Source: Nocardia gamkensis NBRC 108242
Lineage (GTDB): Bacteria; Actinomycetota; Actinomycetes; Mycobacteriales; Mycobacteriaceae
Direction of reading: 5' to 3'
Length of the DNA stretch: 64,000 nucleotides
NCBI RefSeq assembly: GCF_001612985.1
Contig: NZ_BDBM01000027.1
Location: forward strand, 1-64,000
Within the stretch, counting starts at the first letter, position 1, and the number at the start of each line of letters is the position of its first letter. Positions 17,601 through 25,100 of this stretch are shown here, piece by piece. The position numbers and the translations under genes are program-made. The notes beneath the pieces are model-generated. The model saw only the letters and a list, made by a program, of their open reading frames with translations. It was not told the DNA's origin and did not search any database.

Positions 17601-18492
17601 TGCCGGAGCTGTGAGTTTCCAACCAGGCCACAACACCGGAGCGTTCGCTGAACCGACCGACGAAATGGCCGCCGATTTCCAGCAAATCGGTCTTCTGACC
17701 GACGACGGTGAGCCGTTCGAGATCGGACTCGGGCAGTTCAGCGAGAACGTCTTTGAGCTCGGGGTAGAAATCGACCGATGTCGTCACGTCAGGCGTCAGG
17801 TCGGGACGGGTCATCAGGGTGGATCGACCGAACAATCCCATCGGACGCACGAAACCCGGATCGAGAACTTCCTCCAACTGGTCGGCCAGATCCCTGAGGC
17901 TGATCACTTTGTCGTTGGACCAGTAGACCTCGCGGACTTCTTCGAGAGCCCGCCTGAAGGTTCCGAGATAACCTTCTCCGCGATCCTCACCCACGCCGAT
18001 CAGCAGGATACCGTCTCGAACACGAAGCCTGGCGATTTCCGATTGGATGGTTTCCGCAAACCGAATCCCACCGCAGGACTCGATGATCACAATCGTCCAG
18101 TCAGGCGCCTCTCGCATTCGATCTTCGCGGGCGATGTACCAGGCCAGCTGATGCGGGACCAGCCCAATGTCGATCTCGTCGGCAGGTAAGTGGACCACCG
18201 CGACGTCGTCGTTGCTCGAACCATGGCTGATCCACAGCAGAACGGAGCAGCGCGACATCTTCGGCTGCGACCATGACTCCAGTCGCGCCAAAGCCGACGC
18301 GACAGAACGTTTATCACTCGGTACGTCCCACGGACAGAGCCTCCCTCCCCAGCGGGACAGAATGGCAGCTATTCGGTCGGCCTCGTCGTCTGCCGTCGGT
18401 AAATTCCGGAGCCGACTGTATTTGCTGATGACGATCGGAACAACGTCGAAGGTACGGACCGGAGGTGCACTTCCAGCGAGGTTGTCGCTCAT
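14662..18492 (-). CDS. Caspase-like peptidase / STAND-type NTPase / WD40 protein
   Basis: This 1276-residue protein has three parts. Residues 10-220 are a caspase-like (C14) domain with WISHG (His90) and IIESCGG (Cys140), so the catalytic dyad is kept. Residues about 275-700 are a P-loop NTPase with Walker A GAAGSGKS (303-310) and Walker B-like PLTLFADALDEARD (396-409), followed by helical repeats. Residues about 795-1270 carry roughly ten WD40-like blades (for example SGSRDGKVKLW and SGGGDGRVCLW). Proteins of this layout act as NTP-dependent sensors that unleash a protease. The ATG at 18492 overlaps the lipase stop as ATGA. No signal peptide or membrane segment is seen. Confidence 0.85.
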   Translation of the reverse strand: MSDNLAGSAPPVRTFDVVPIVISKYSRLRNLPTADDEADRIAAILSRWGGRLCPWDVPSDKRSVASALARLESWSQPKMSRCSVLLWISHGSSNDDVAVVHLPADEIDIGLVPHQLAWYIAREDRMREAPDWTIVIIESCGGIRFAETIQSEIARLRVRDGILLIGVGEDRGEGYLGTFRRALEEVREVYWSNDKVISLRDLADQLEEVLDPGFVRPMGLFGRSTLMTRPDLTPDVTTSVDFYPELKDVLAELPESDLERLTVVGQKTDLLEIGGHFVGRFSERSGVVAWLETHSSGMFVVTGAAGSGKSALLANLMLHTIPPLRSVLEHAPNLEERWTDERRIPPVDSALLLIGATTNDVVTRLSTVAAVDIPADLTPPKRAGELVRVLAERRIPLTLFADALDEARDPVEIATLLAQLAKLPRIRIVLATRPLSRSGVDGDDLLALLRPISELDSDVSVLELDDDRAAILKFATARLSSAAAGVSSLDLLEVLGDIERSASGTAVDAGWDFLRARLVVTELLATPELLTGAFAADRRRMMTLDHIGLFHRALHRLVSAHPHAEPLLLALAYGNGRGLPRADRIWITVAKVFAPGQTLTEADITRILRDAGPYIMLDAEDGRSVFRLVHRTFTDELLARLDPETRMAVLRALIDLAREVPDPAPYLRRYLSGHASASGRQGWSALGETPEVLDMLDLPTLLADSWRLAPHELPRSVLALRRTAHLALAGTDGDRRGYRQFGLAQETGHHSETVEPGSGAAWQITRARLLRHPSHQTNSLGPSIPVRSLAVCTTADGAVIAYGNDHGRLCLWNPWQGSTVDLTPHIDRAGEILALAAMDGAHGLRLASVGAAQPIRLWPLAEDLEPTELPGGDGGVGCAIEACRLENGTTLLAVGTTLGRLRVSSANPDDVRGADRPKVLAGHAGRITGLATVARAAGRELVSVSFDRSVRRWSLPHGRRLRKGQWRTPLESMAVAEKAGLILTGDSEGVVAVWNAYTLCSLSHFAAHDGPVKALAVLQDDADRLVFASGGVDRRVRLWCTTSGDPMGPDLTGHDDEITDLVTLRSPDGTPFVASGSRDGKVKLWTPTTPDSTPAPRVNGRSRHEPPERWDLVTSEAHAVTITRTPSGQLKCHLAPNPEVILPSAANHARCVAVLIDGDSAVVATSGSNVIHTWQAETGEIACPPLDGHRDWVRALLPLPLDDGRTILVSGGGDGRVCLWDLRSGELRHHMDFGSAVQALAHVDGTRRFTVTLGDGEIDIEVEDHVLHGHAKGNCT

Positions 18493-19955
18493 GTGTCGCT
18501 GCCGTCGGCACAGACCATGACCAGTTTGGTGATCTCGGTACTGCCGACCGATACTCGAACACGGTGTAGCCCAGGGACGTCCAGGTCGGTGAGAACGACG
18601 AAAGCGCCCTCGTCACGCCGCCCTCGGACGACAGGTTGCCGGACCACAGCATCGCCGCGAGCGGTGTCCTCCACGGCGCACGTGATGTCCGCCGGACTGT
18701 GGTCGGAGCGAATCCGAATCTCGAGCCGCCTGCCCGGAACCACTTCGTCCAGCACCTCAAGGCCGAGCGGTACTTGCTCCGGGCCGTCCCCGAGGACAGT
18801 ATCCAGATCCGCCGAGTCCCTGATCACCTTCTGCACTATGCGCAGGCACGCCCGATTGGTCCCCAAGGACTCGTGGCGCTGGGCGATCGGCACACCTGGT
18901 GCCGCGGCTGTGCGAGCCGAATGATGGAAAACCGTGCCGTCACCACCGAAATCTTCGGTCACGAGTCGGCCGGATTCGCGGATGAGTTCTCCCCGGCCGT
19001 TACGCCGATATGCCCAGTTGCGGGTGACGATGTCGCCATGCTTCAGTTCCAGGCTCTGCGATGTCTCCTGTCCGACTCCGATCACCGCTACGTGGCCCGG
19101 GAGTTCCCCGTCCGCGATCCGAACGCGACGTTCGAACGCCTGCCTAACGAGGTCCGGCATACCGCCCACACTGACGACATCGGATTCGTGTAGCGCGACG
19201 ACGTCGTCGCCATCGAGTCGACAGCGGTACCAGGGCAGCAGATCATAGACTCCTGGCATTGTCAGGCAGGCCCGCCGCGTCGCCCCGGAGGACAGCCCAC
19301 TCTGCGCGTCGTTGCCGCCCGCTAGCATCCGCATTGTCTTCACGGATCCCGCGAACGGAGTCCCAAGCGTCACGACAGCCCGCGTGTCCGGCTGTTCTAT
19401 TTCCTGTGCGGACATTGCCCACACCAGTAATCCTCCCATTGAGTGGGCTACGAAAACAAGGCGGGGTTCGCGGTCGTCATTTCTGCGGGAACGCAGATCC
19501 CGGATCACTTCGTGGTTTCGCCACCGCTGGAGGTGGACTCCCGATTCGCGAGCGAGGATTCTGGCATTGTGCTCGATATCTAGCCGCCAGTCGTAGGCGA
19601 AGGAGAAGACGGCATCGGGATGAGGAACCGTTTCGGTAATAGTATTGACCAACCGCTTGTAGGGTTCCATCCCGCCGAATCCGCGCAACCACGACGGCGT
19701 CATCAGCAATCCGGTGGGAACAACATGTCCGATCTTTCCGGTCGATTCCAAGTTATCGACTCGAAGCGCGTCGATTCTCGATTCCGGCGCGATCCCGGTC
19801 GCATTCGCGAGCGCCATAGGCACCCCCCACACGCTGCGGCGCTCTCCCCCGCCGACGATGCTGAGCGAGCTCCCCATGATGCCCGGCACAATCACCACGG
19901 CATCGACGGTGGCGAACTCCCGTGGCGACCGCTCTCGGTTACGAGCTAATTGCAT
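18489..19955 (-). CDS. LCAT/PGAP1-like alpha/beta-hydrolase (lipase effector)
   Basis: A 488-residue alpha/beta-hydrolase. VVIVPGIMGSSL (20-31) is the oxyanion-region signature of LCAT-type lipases, FVAHSMGGL (168-176) is the nucleophile elbow with Ser172, and a later GGDGTVFHHSA followed by QRHESLG supplies the likely Asp and His. The C-terminal 100 residues look like a beta-rich add-on. Such enzymes cut ester bonds in lipids, and in conflict systems they damage membranes. The ATG at 19955 has a strong GGAGGAAAG ribosome site just upstream, while upstream Met codons have none. No signal peptide is visible, consistent with a cytoplasmic effector. It is the first of five overlapping genes. Confidence 0.82.
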   Translation of the reverse strand: MQLARNRERSPREFATVDAVVIVPGIMGSSLSIVGGGERRSVWGVPMALANATGIAPESRIDALRVDNLESTGKIGHVVPTGLLMTPSWLRGFGGMEPYKRLVNTITETVPHPDAVFSFAYDWRLDIEHNARILARESGVHLQRWRNHEVIRDLRSRRNDDREPRLVFVAHSMGGLLVWAMSAQEIEQPDTRAVVTLGTPFAGSVKTMRMLAGGNDAQSGLSSGATRRACLTMPGVYDLLPWYRCRLDGDDVVALHESDVVSVGGMPDLVRQAFERRVRIADGELPGHVAVIGVGQETSQSLELKHGDIVTRNWAYRRNGRGELIRESGRLVTEDFGGDGTVFHHSARTAAAPGVPIAQRHESLGTNRACLRIVQKVIRDSADLDTVLGDGPEQVPLGLEVLDEVVPGRRLEIRIRSDHSPADITCAVEDTARGDAVVRQPVVRGRRDEGAFVVLTDLDVPGLHRVRVSVGSTEITKLVMVCADGSDT

Positions 19956-20241
19956 CTTTCCTCCGCTTCTCCGACAAAGAATTTTGACCGCACGAGCGGC
20001 AAATACGGGGTAGCTCAGCCAACTGTGCACCGGCCGTCAAGAGACGATAAGGGTCTGCAAAAATGAAACCGGAAGGTCTGAACCTGGCGTCACTTCGCCG
20101 GTTTGCGTGGTGAGTATCGCAGGACTCCCTGCGCGCTGTTACACCACTGCGGCACCGCCCGTTCGGGCGGCTCACTCGGCTCGAGTCCCTAAGAGCGTGT
20201 CTCATATGGTGAGTATTGCTTTCGCGAGTTTCTCGAGCCGG

Positions 20242-20565
20242 TCAGCGCGGCCGCGAGGGTTCGGCCGCGGTCGGTTGCGGCTGAAAGGGTTCCGCAGCGC
20301 CGGAGGCGGCGATGATGTTGGCTTTCAGCGAGAATCCGGTCCCGAACTCGACCTCCAACCGATCCGGGCGTGTCACCTCACCGAGCTGCCGGATCAGGTA
20401 CGCCGTAGACGCTGCCGTGGCGATCACCTCCCGCGCCCGCTCCAGCGCGTCCACCGCCACACCAGGACTACCGATACTGGTGGGCTCGGCGTCGGCTACC
20501 CGGATGGTCTCGACCAGTACCTCCACGCCGCCGAACTGCGTCGGCGCCACGGGTCGACCGGGCAC
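20242..20565 (-). CDS. Trypco1-like small protein (CU044_2847-type)
   Basis: This is a 107-residue protein. VLVETIRV, then VDALERAREVIATAAS, then RPDRLEVEFGTGFSLKANII match the pattern of the Trypco1 (trypsin-co-occurring domain 1, CU044_2847) family: a short beta-rich domain ending in a conserved EVEFG block. Members of this family are known from gene neighbourhoods of NTP-dependent conflict systems with protease and STAND components. The gene is read in the same direction as the lipase gene and 286 bases upstream of it. That gap holds no gene and may carry the operon promoter. The GTG start at 20565 has a GAGGGGTGA site upstream. It probably acts as an adaptor or activator of the downstream system (inference). 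Confidence 0.65.
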   Translation of the reverse strand: MPGRPVAPTQFGGVEVLVETIRVADAEPTSIGSPGVAVDALERAREVIATAASTAYLIRQLGEVTRPDRLEVEFGTGFSLKANIIAASGAAEPFQPQPTAAEPSRPR

Positions 20566-21117
20566 GGCGAATCACCCCTCATCAGAAACTCGTGAAAACA
20601 GTTTTCATCCACGCCGGTGGCGCCCCGAGTCATCCGTACCGGACGAGGCTCACCGTACACGCATCCATGCACCCGTGCCGCAGCATTCACGACAACCGGA
20701 CACGCCACCGCGCGAAAATTGCAACGTGCAATATGCAGCACGAAAACCACTGGACAGACACGGGATTCAACACATCTGGTCAGCCGACCAGTCTGATCTC
20801 TAAACGACCACGGTTTCCGATGGAAGCAATCAGCACAGTCATGACTGGCGATGAGTCCCCGATCGGCCAGTCTTGAACATCCGATAATCGGCTACTTTAG
20901 ACTGGTGGTAGGGCTTGTTCCCGGCCAGGATCGAGCCCAGGGACCCGCTGGGAAGCTCCGTAATCGGCTGCCCACCAGCATCATCGGTGTGGCTCGCTAA
21001 TGGCTTGCGCCCCACCGGGTTACCGTGCGGACGTGGCTGGAAAGGGGTCTGCCCTGACTCGAAGTAGCGGTGCCTTACTGCAACGGATACCTCCTCCGTC
21101 GATCTGGGAGGATACCG
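20566..21117. other. Non-coding region upstream of IS110 and of the Trypco1-like gene
   Basis: No gene is supported here. The left part is comparatively AT-rich (GAAAACAGTTTTC at about 20592) and probably carries the minus-strand promoter of the Trypco1-like gene. The right part, from about 20880, is the 5' non-coding end of the IS110-type element. In that family this segment can encode the guide (bridge) RNA. I have not folded it. Confidence 0.4.
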
Positions 21118-22283
21118 ATGTTGGTTATCATCGGCATGGACCCGCACGAGCGCTCGGCCACCATCGAAATCATCGACCCCGCCGCGAAGAACCTCGCGAC
21201 CGGGCGTTACGGCACTGACACAACTGGATACGGTGAAATGCTCACCACCGCACAACGATTCCCGCAACGAGTGTGGGCGATCGAGGGCTGCAACGGTGTC
21301 GGAAGGCATGTGACACACCGGCTGGTGGGCGACGGGGAAACCGTCATCGACGTGCCGGCGAAACTGTCGGCTCAGGTTAGGGTGTTTTGCCACCGGCAAC
21401 GGCCGCAAAACCGACCCGGCCGACGCGCATTCCGTTCCGTTGACGGCGTGGGAGGGTGCCGAATCTGCGCCGGATACAGGCGGATCCGGAGCTGGTCGCG
21501 TTGGGTCTGCTGGTCGATCGTCGTGACGAGTTCGGCTAGGCCTGCACCGAGCTGTTGAACCGTATCCACCGACTACTGCTGGAGTTGGTACCCGGCGGCG
21601 CCAAGAAGTTTCTGTCGGCAATGCAGGCCCGCGCCCTGGCCGAAACTGTCGTACCCGGCGATGCCGCGGCCCGGGTCCGCTTGCGGATGGTGAGCGAGCT
21701 GATCGACGATCTCGGGGTCATCGACCGAAAAACCAAAGCGGCGGGCAAAGAACTCAAACAACTGGTCCTCGCGCGCGTGTCGACCCTGATGGACCTCCAC
21801 GGCATTGGCCCCTGCGGCGCGGCACGGCTTCTCGTCGACACCGAGAACATCCACCGTTTCGTGTCCCGGGACCGGTTCGCCTCCTGGAACGGCACCGCAC
21901 CCCTGGATGCGTCATCGGGAGAACAAAAGCGACACCGGCTTTCCCGGGCCGGCAACCGCAAGATCAATTACGTTCTGCACACCATGGCAGTGGTCCAGCT
22001 GCGTTACCCGACACCAGGCCGGGTCTATTACGACACCAAGAAGGCTGCCGGGGAGACCTCCATGGAGGCGATGCGCGCACTCAAACGGCGCCTGTCCAAC
22101 GCTGTCTACCAGCGAATGCTCGCCGATCAGCGGCAACGAGATACGGCAAGCCCGGGAGGGCACTCGGGGGCGACTTCTGACTCCAGCGCGACCGGCTCTA
22201 CCCCCCACACCGATCCTTCGGACAAGCCACAACCCGGACTTACCGCCACCCGGTCTAACGGCGAACTCCCAACCGCTTCTTGA
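21118..22283 (+). pseudogene. IS110-family transposase, broken by frame changes and an internal stop
   Basis: The N-terminal DEDD (RuvC-like) part is readable: VIIGMDPHERSATIEIID, WAIEGCNGVGRHV and, in another frame, TGNGRKTDPADAHS. The C-terminal transposase_20 part is intact from about 21555 (MDLHGIGPCGAARLL, SWNGTAPLDASSG, GNRKINYVLH). Between 21385 and 21560 the frame changes and an in-frame TAG interrupts EFG/ACTELLNR. The ATG at 21118 follows GGGAGGATA. IS110 elements lack long terminal repeats, so I do not mark exact ends. It is probably inactive. Confidence 0.8.
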
Positions 22284-22412
22284 CATAAAGGGGAGCCATT
22301 ACCGCGCGTTGACCGCGGTCGCTCCATCCCGGCGTAAACCTCGTGACCAGCGAGATCCTGCCAGGATCTTGACGCAAGACATTGAGGTTCCCCCGCTAAT
22401 CCGGAGAGCGGA

Positions 22413-23306
22413 TTATCTGGTTCCGGCTGGAACCCGGTCATGGTAGCTGGCTTCGTACTCGTCGGGTGATCGCCAGCCGAGCTTCTTCTGGATCCGCTGC
22501 GTGTTGTACCAGCCGTCGATGTAGCCGAACAGGGCGTTCTCGGCGTCTTCCCTTGTCCGCCAACTGTTCCGATACACCAGCTCGGTCTTGAGGGTAGAGA
22601 AGAAATTCTCCATGAGAGCGTTGTCGTAACTGTCACCGACCGACCCCATCGACTGCGCGATCCCGTTGTCGGCCAATCGGTTCGCGAACCGGATCGCTGT
22701 GTAGGTCGAGCCACGGTCGGAATGATGGACCAACTGCCCGTCACGGACATCGCGGGTCCACACCGCGTATTCGAGAGCACCGAGTACCAGTTCGGTGTCG
22801 CACCGGTCCGAACACTTCCAGCCTACGATCCGGTTGGAGAACGCGTCCCGGACCGCGGCCAGCCAGAACACACCCTCACCACACACGATGCGGGTGGCGT
22901 CGGCGACCCATAGCCGGTCCGGCTCACCGGCGGTGAAGTCACGGTTGACCAGATCCGGGGCCGGGGTGGCACGCGGATCCTGCCGAGTCGAACCCAGGCG
23001 CCACTTCTTGCGCAGGAACGCGCCCTGCAACCCGGCACCCCGCATCAGCCGCTCGACTCGTTTGCGGCCGATCGAGATACCCCGTCGGCGCAGCATCGCA
23101 TGGATCCGAGGTGACCCGTAGGTCCCGCCCGAGCTGGTATGGATATCGACGATCTCAGCCAGCAACTCCTGGTCGGCCAGCCGCCGCCGAGACGGCTGCT
23201 GCGCCTGCTGCAACCAGCCGTAATACGTCGATGACGCGATGCCCAGAACCCGCAATACGAGCTCGACCGGGTGCTGCGGATGTTCGCTGACGAACCGCAA
23301 GATCAC
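22413..23306 (-). CDS. IS3-family transposase OrfB (DDE integrase core)
   Basis: A 297-residue OrfB. It has the HTH_21 region (LAEIVDIHTSSGGTYGSPRI, then RRRGISIGRKRVERLM) and the rve core with DRLWVADAT (first Asp), LVHHSDRGSTYT (second Asp) and NALMENFFSTLKTE (Glu). The C-terminus has the usual FGYIDGWYNTQR and SPDEYEASY. The start overlaps the orfA stop as GTGA. In this family the active transposase is an OrfAB fusion made by programmed frameshifting, so the broken orfA probably silences it unless another copy helps in trans. Confidence 0.88.
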   Translation of the reverse strand: MILRFVSEHPQHPVELVLRVLGIASSTYYGWLQQAQQPSRRRLADQELLAEIVDIHTSSGGTYGSPRIHAMLRRRGISIGRKRVERLMRGAGLQGAFLRKKWRLGSTRQDPRATPAPDLVNRDFTAGEPDRLWVADATRIVCGEGVFWLAAVRDAFSNRIVGWKCSDRCDTELVLGALEYAVWTRDVRDGQLVHHSDRGSTYTAIRFANRLADNGIAQSMGSVGDSYDNALMENFFSTLKTELVYRNSWRTREDAENALFGYIDGWYNTQRIQKKLGWRSPDEYEASYHDRVPAGTR

Positions 23307-23607
23307 CGCCGGGTCTGGCCGAGCTCCGAGGCGAAATACGCACTCGCATCACGCAATACGGCGTTCACCCGCTCCAGCTCCGCGACCCGCTTCTTCAGGG
23401 CCCGGTTCTCAGCCAGCATGTCGGTCGTCGGCCGATCGTCGCGTTCGCCGGCATCGGCCTCGGCCTGGCGGATCACAGCCGCAACGCCTCGTGATGCACC
23501 CCGAGCTGGGCGGCCAGCTTCCGGATCGTCGGCTTCGGGTCCGACTCCCGATACAGCCGCACCGCCCGCGCCTTCAGCTCGTCCGGGTACTTCCTCGGTG
23601 CTGCCAC
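23303..23607 (-). pseudogene. IS3-family OrfA with a one-base deletion
   Basis: The frame starts at a GTG (23607) and reads APRKYPDELKARAVRLYRES and RKLAAQLGVHHEALRL, the HTH of OrfA. At about 23475 it meets a TGA where the family has TGG (LW/IRQAEAD). Restoring one G would join it to IRQAEADAGERDDRP and the leucine-zipper-like ENRALKKRVAELERVNAVL, ending at 23303. A single deletion therefore inactivates it. Confidence 0.8.
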
Positions 23608-23671
23608 GAATGACTCCTTCCGGCCCTATCGGACCACAGTCAGAGCCCTCCGAGAAAGCGGGGGAACCTCA

Positions 23672-24356
23672 GGTTGTCGCCGTTGTTGACGAGTTCGTGT
23701 TGGCGGCGGCTGAGGGCGTGTGGGTGTCGAGGGAGGTGTTGAACGGTTCGTCGTTGATATCGCCCATCACCAGCACCGGGTATCAGGCCCGTGGACTTCG
23801 AGGACGCGTTGGTGGAAGTAGGCGAGGGTTTCCCCGGCGATGGCGCGGTAGCCGGCGGAGGCTTCGGCGCCGCCGCGGCGTGAGGGCCAGTGGTTATCGA
23901 ACACCGCTCACGTGCGGGGTGGCGGTTTTGGTGGTGAAGTGGACCTGGACGATCTCGGGGGTGGCGTTGCGGCGCATCACCCCATGGAAGAACACCGAAT
24001 CCGTCAGGGGCAGAGGAACTTCGAGCAGCGCGGTGTCGTAGATGAACGCGACGTCGATGCCGCGTTCGCCGCCGGTGTCGGCGTGCACGATCTTGTAGCT
24101 ACGAGCATCGGGAAGCAGGGTGTTGACCTTGTCGACCAGCAGCTGCGCGACGGTCTCGTTCTCTATCTCGCAAACTCCGAGCAGGTCGGGTCCGGCACCG
24201 TTGTTTCATCTGCGCGATGACCGAGGCGAGCTGGCTGACCTTCTGATCCTGCAGCGTGACGGTCCAGTTCTTCAGATCGTTCTGTAGGACGCGTTTCAGC
24301 TTGTCGGTGCGTGGAGCGTCTTTGTGGTCGAACAGGTTCTCGACGTTCCATTAGGA
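23672..24356 (-). pseudogene. Remnant of an endonuclease/exonuclease/phosphatase (EEP) family protein
   Basis: In several minus-strand frames one can read NVENLFDHKDAPRTDKL, then DLLGVCEIENETVAQLL (Mg-binding Glu), then YKIVHADTGGERGIDVAFIY, then VFFHGVMRRNATPEIVQVHF, then remnants of an NHWPSR block. These are the successive motifs of secreted EEP hydrolases. At least two frameshifts are present, and the 3' end is removed by the IS3 element whose right end lies at 23671. Confidence 0.65.
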
Positions 24357-24564
24357 GGGTTTCCCACTGCGCCCACGGCAATACCGTCGGACCCCACAAG
24401 ACTCTCGGGCACTCCGCCACCGTGCAGCAGTCCCAATCTTGTTGCACTGGCTCTGGAATTGTCGGCATGCGCGACGTCTGGACGGTGGCGCGATCGTCGC
24501 AGGGAAGCTTCAATGGATGGTGGGTGAGAATCGGCAGACAGGGTCCTTTCGACTGAGGTGACCC

Positions 24565-24855
24565 ATGCATTCGAGACCCCCATCCAAACCATCGACGCCG
24601 AGCAACGAAGGCCACACGGAGCGACACCGCGGGCCCATGCCTGACGGTAGTGGCGACGAGATCTGGCTCAGCACAGAAGAAGTCGCTCGGCGACTGAAGA
24701 TCCCGAAGAAGACGCTCTCGGCGTGGGCGGCCGCAGGCCGGGGCCCACGGTTCGCCCGCATGGGCAGATACCGGCGTTACCGGGTCAGTGACCTCGTTGC
24801 CTGGGAAGAACAGCAGCTCGCCAATGGTGGAGGAAGCGGACCAGTTCTCGGCTGA
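24565..24855 (+). CDS. Excisionase-like helix-turn-helix protein
   Basis: A 96-residue protein with a MerR/HTH_17-type excisionase fold: WLSTEEVARRLKIPKKTLSA, then GRGPRFARMGRYRRYRVSDL and VAWEEQQ. Such proteins bend DNA at attachment sites and favour excision. It lies 245 bases before a frameshifted integrase, as in an integrated element. The ATG at 24565 is preceded by GAGGTGACCC. The DNA-binding core itself begins near residue 34, so a later start is possible. Confidence 0.7.
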   Translation: MHSRPPSKPSTPSNEGHTERHRGPMPDGSGDEIWLSTEEVARRLKIPKKTLSAWAAAGRGPRFARMGRYRRYRVSDLVAWEEQQLANGGGSGPVLG

Positions 24856-25100
24856 GCGGCGCTCAGGTTCGGCAGTTCTGGCGTGCTCGGTATCTGCTGC
24901 GGACCGCAAGCGTGTTACGGACCACTGGCAGCTAATTTATAGCAATGATTCGCCCGTTGTGCTTCGCCTTCGTGTAACCGAGTCTTGAGGTCGGCATCGC
25001 CCCCTCAACCGGATCGGCGTAGCGGCCATCTTGGCGGCTGCGGGGCGCTGCCGACGTTTGAGCGCGAATGTCTGGCAACGATGAGGGAAGGAAGCGGTTG

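Larger units (their letters stand above)
22383..23671 (-). mobile_element. IS3-family insertion sequence with perfect 15-bp terminal inverted repeats
   Basis: The left end TGAGGTTCCCCCGCT (22383-22397) is the exact reverse complement of the right end at 23657-23671, and similarity continues inward with mismatches. Between them lie orfA (broken by one base) and orfB (intact) in the usual overlapping arrangement. I see no clear target duplication (ACAT on the left, GGTT on the right). The right end cuts into an EEP-phosphatase remnant. Confidence 0.9.

Noticed and set aside
5344-19955. Assignment to DISARM (helicase plus PLD)
   Set aside because: There is no methyltransferase and no DUF1998-type protein. 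The PLD domains are inactive-looking, and the helicase is UPF1-like with a kinase-like N-terminus.
22376-23680. Target-site duplication of the IS3 element
   Set aside because: The bases outside the two ends do not match, so no duplication could be supported.
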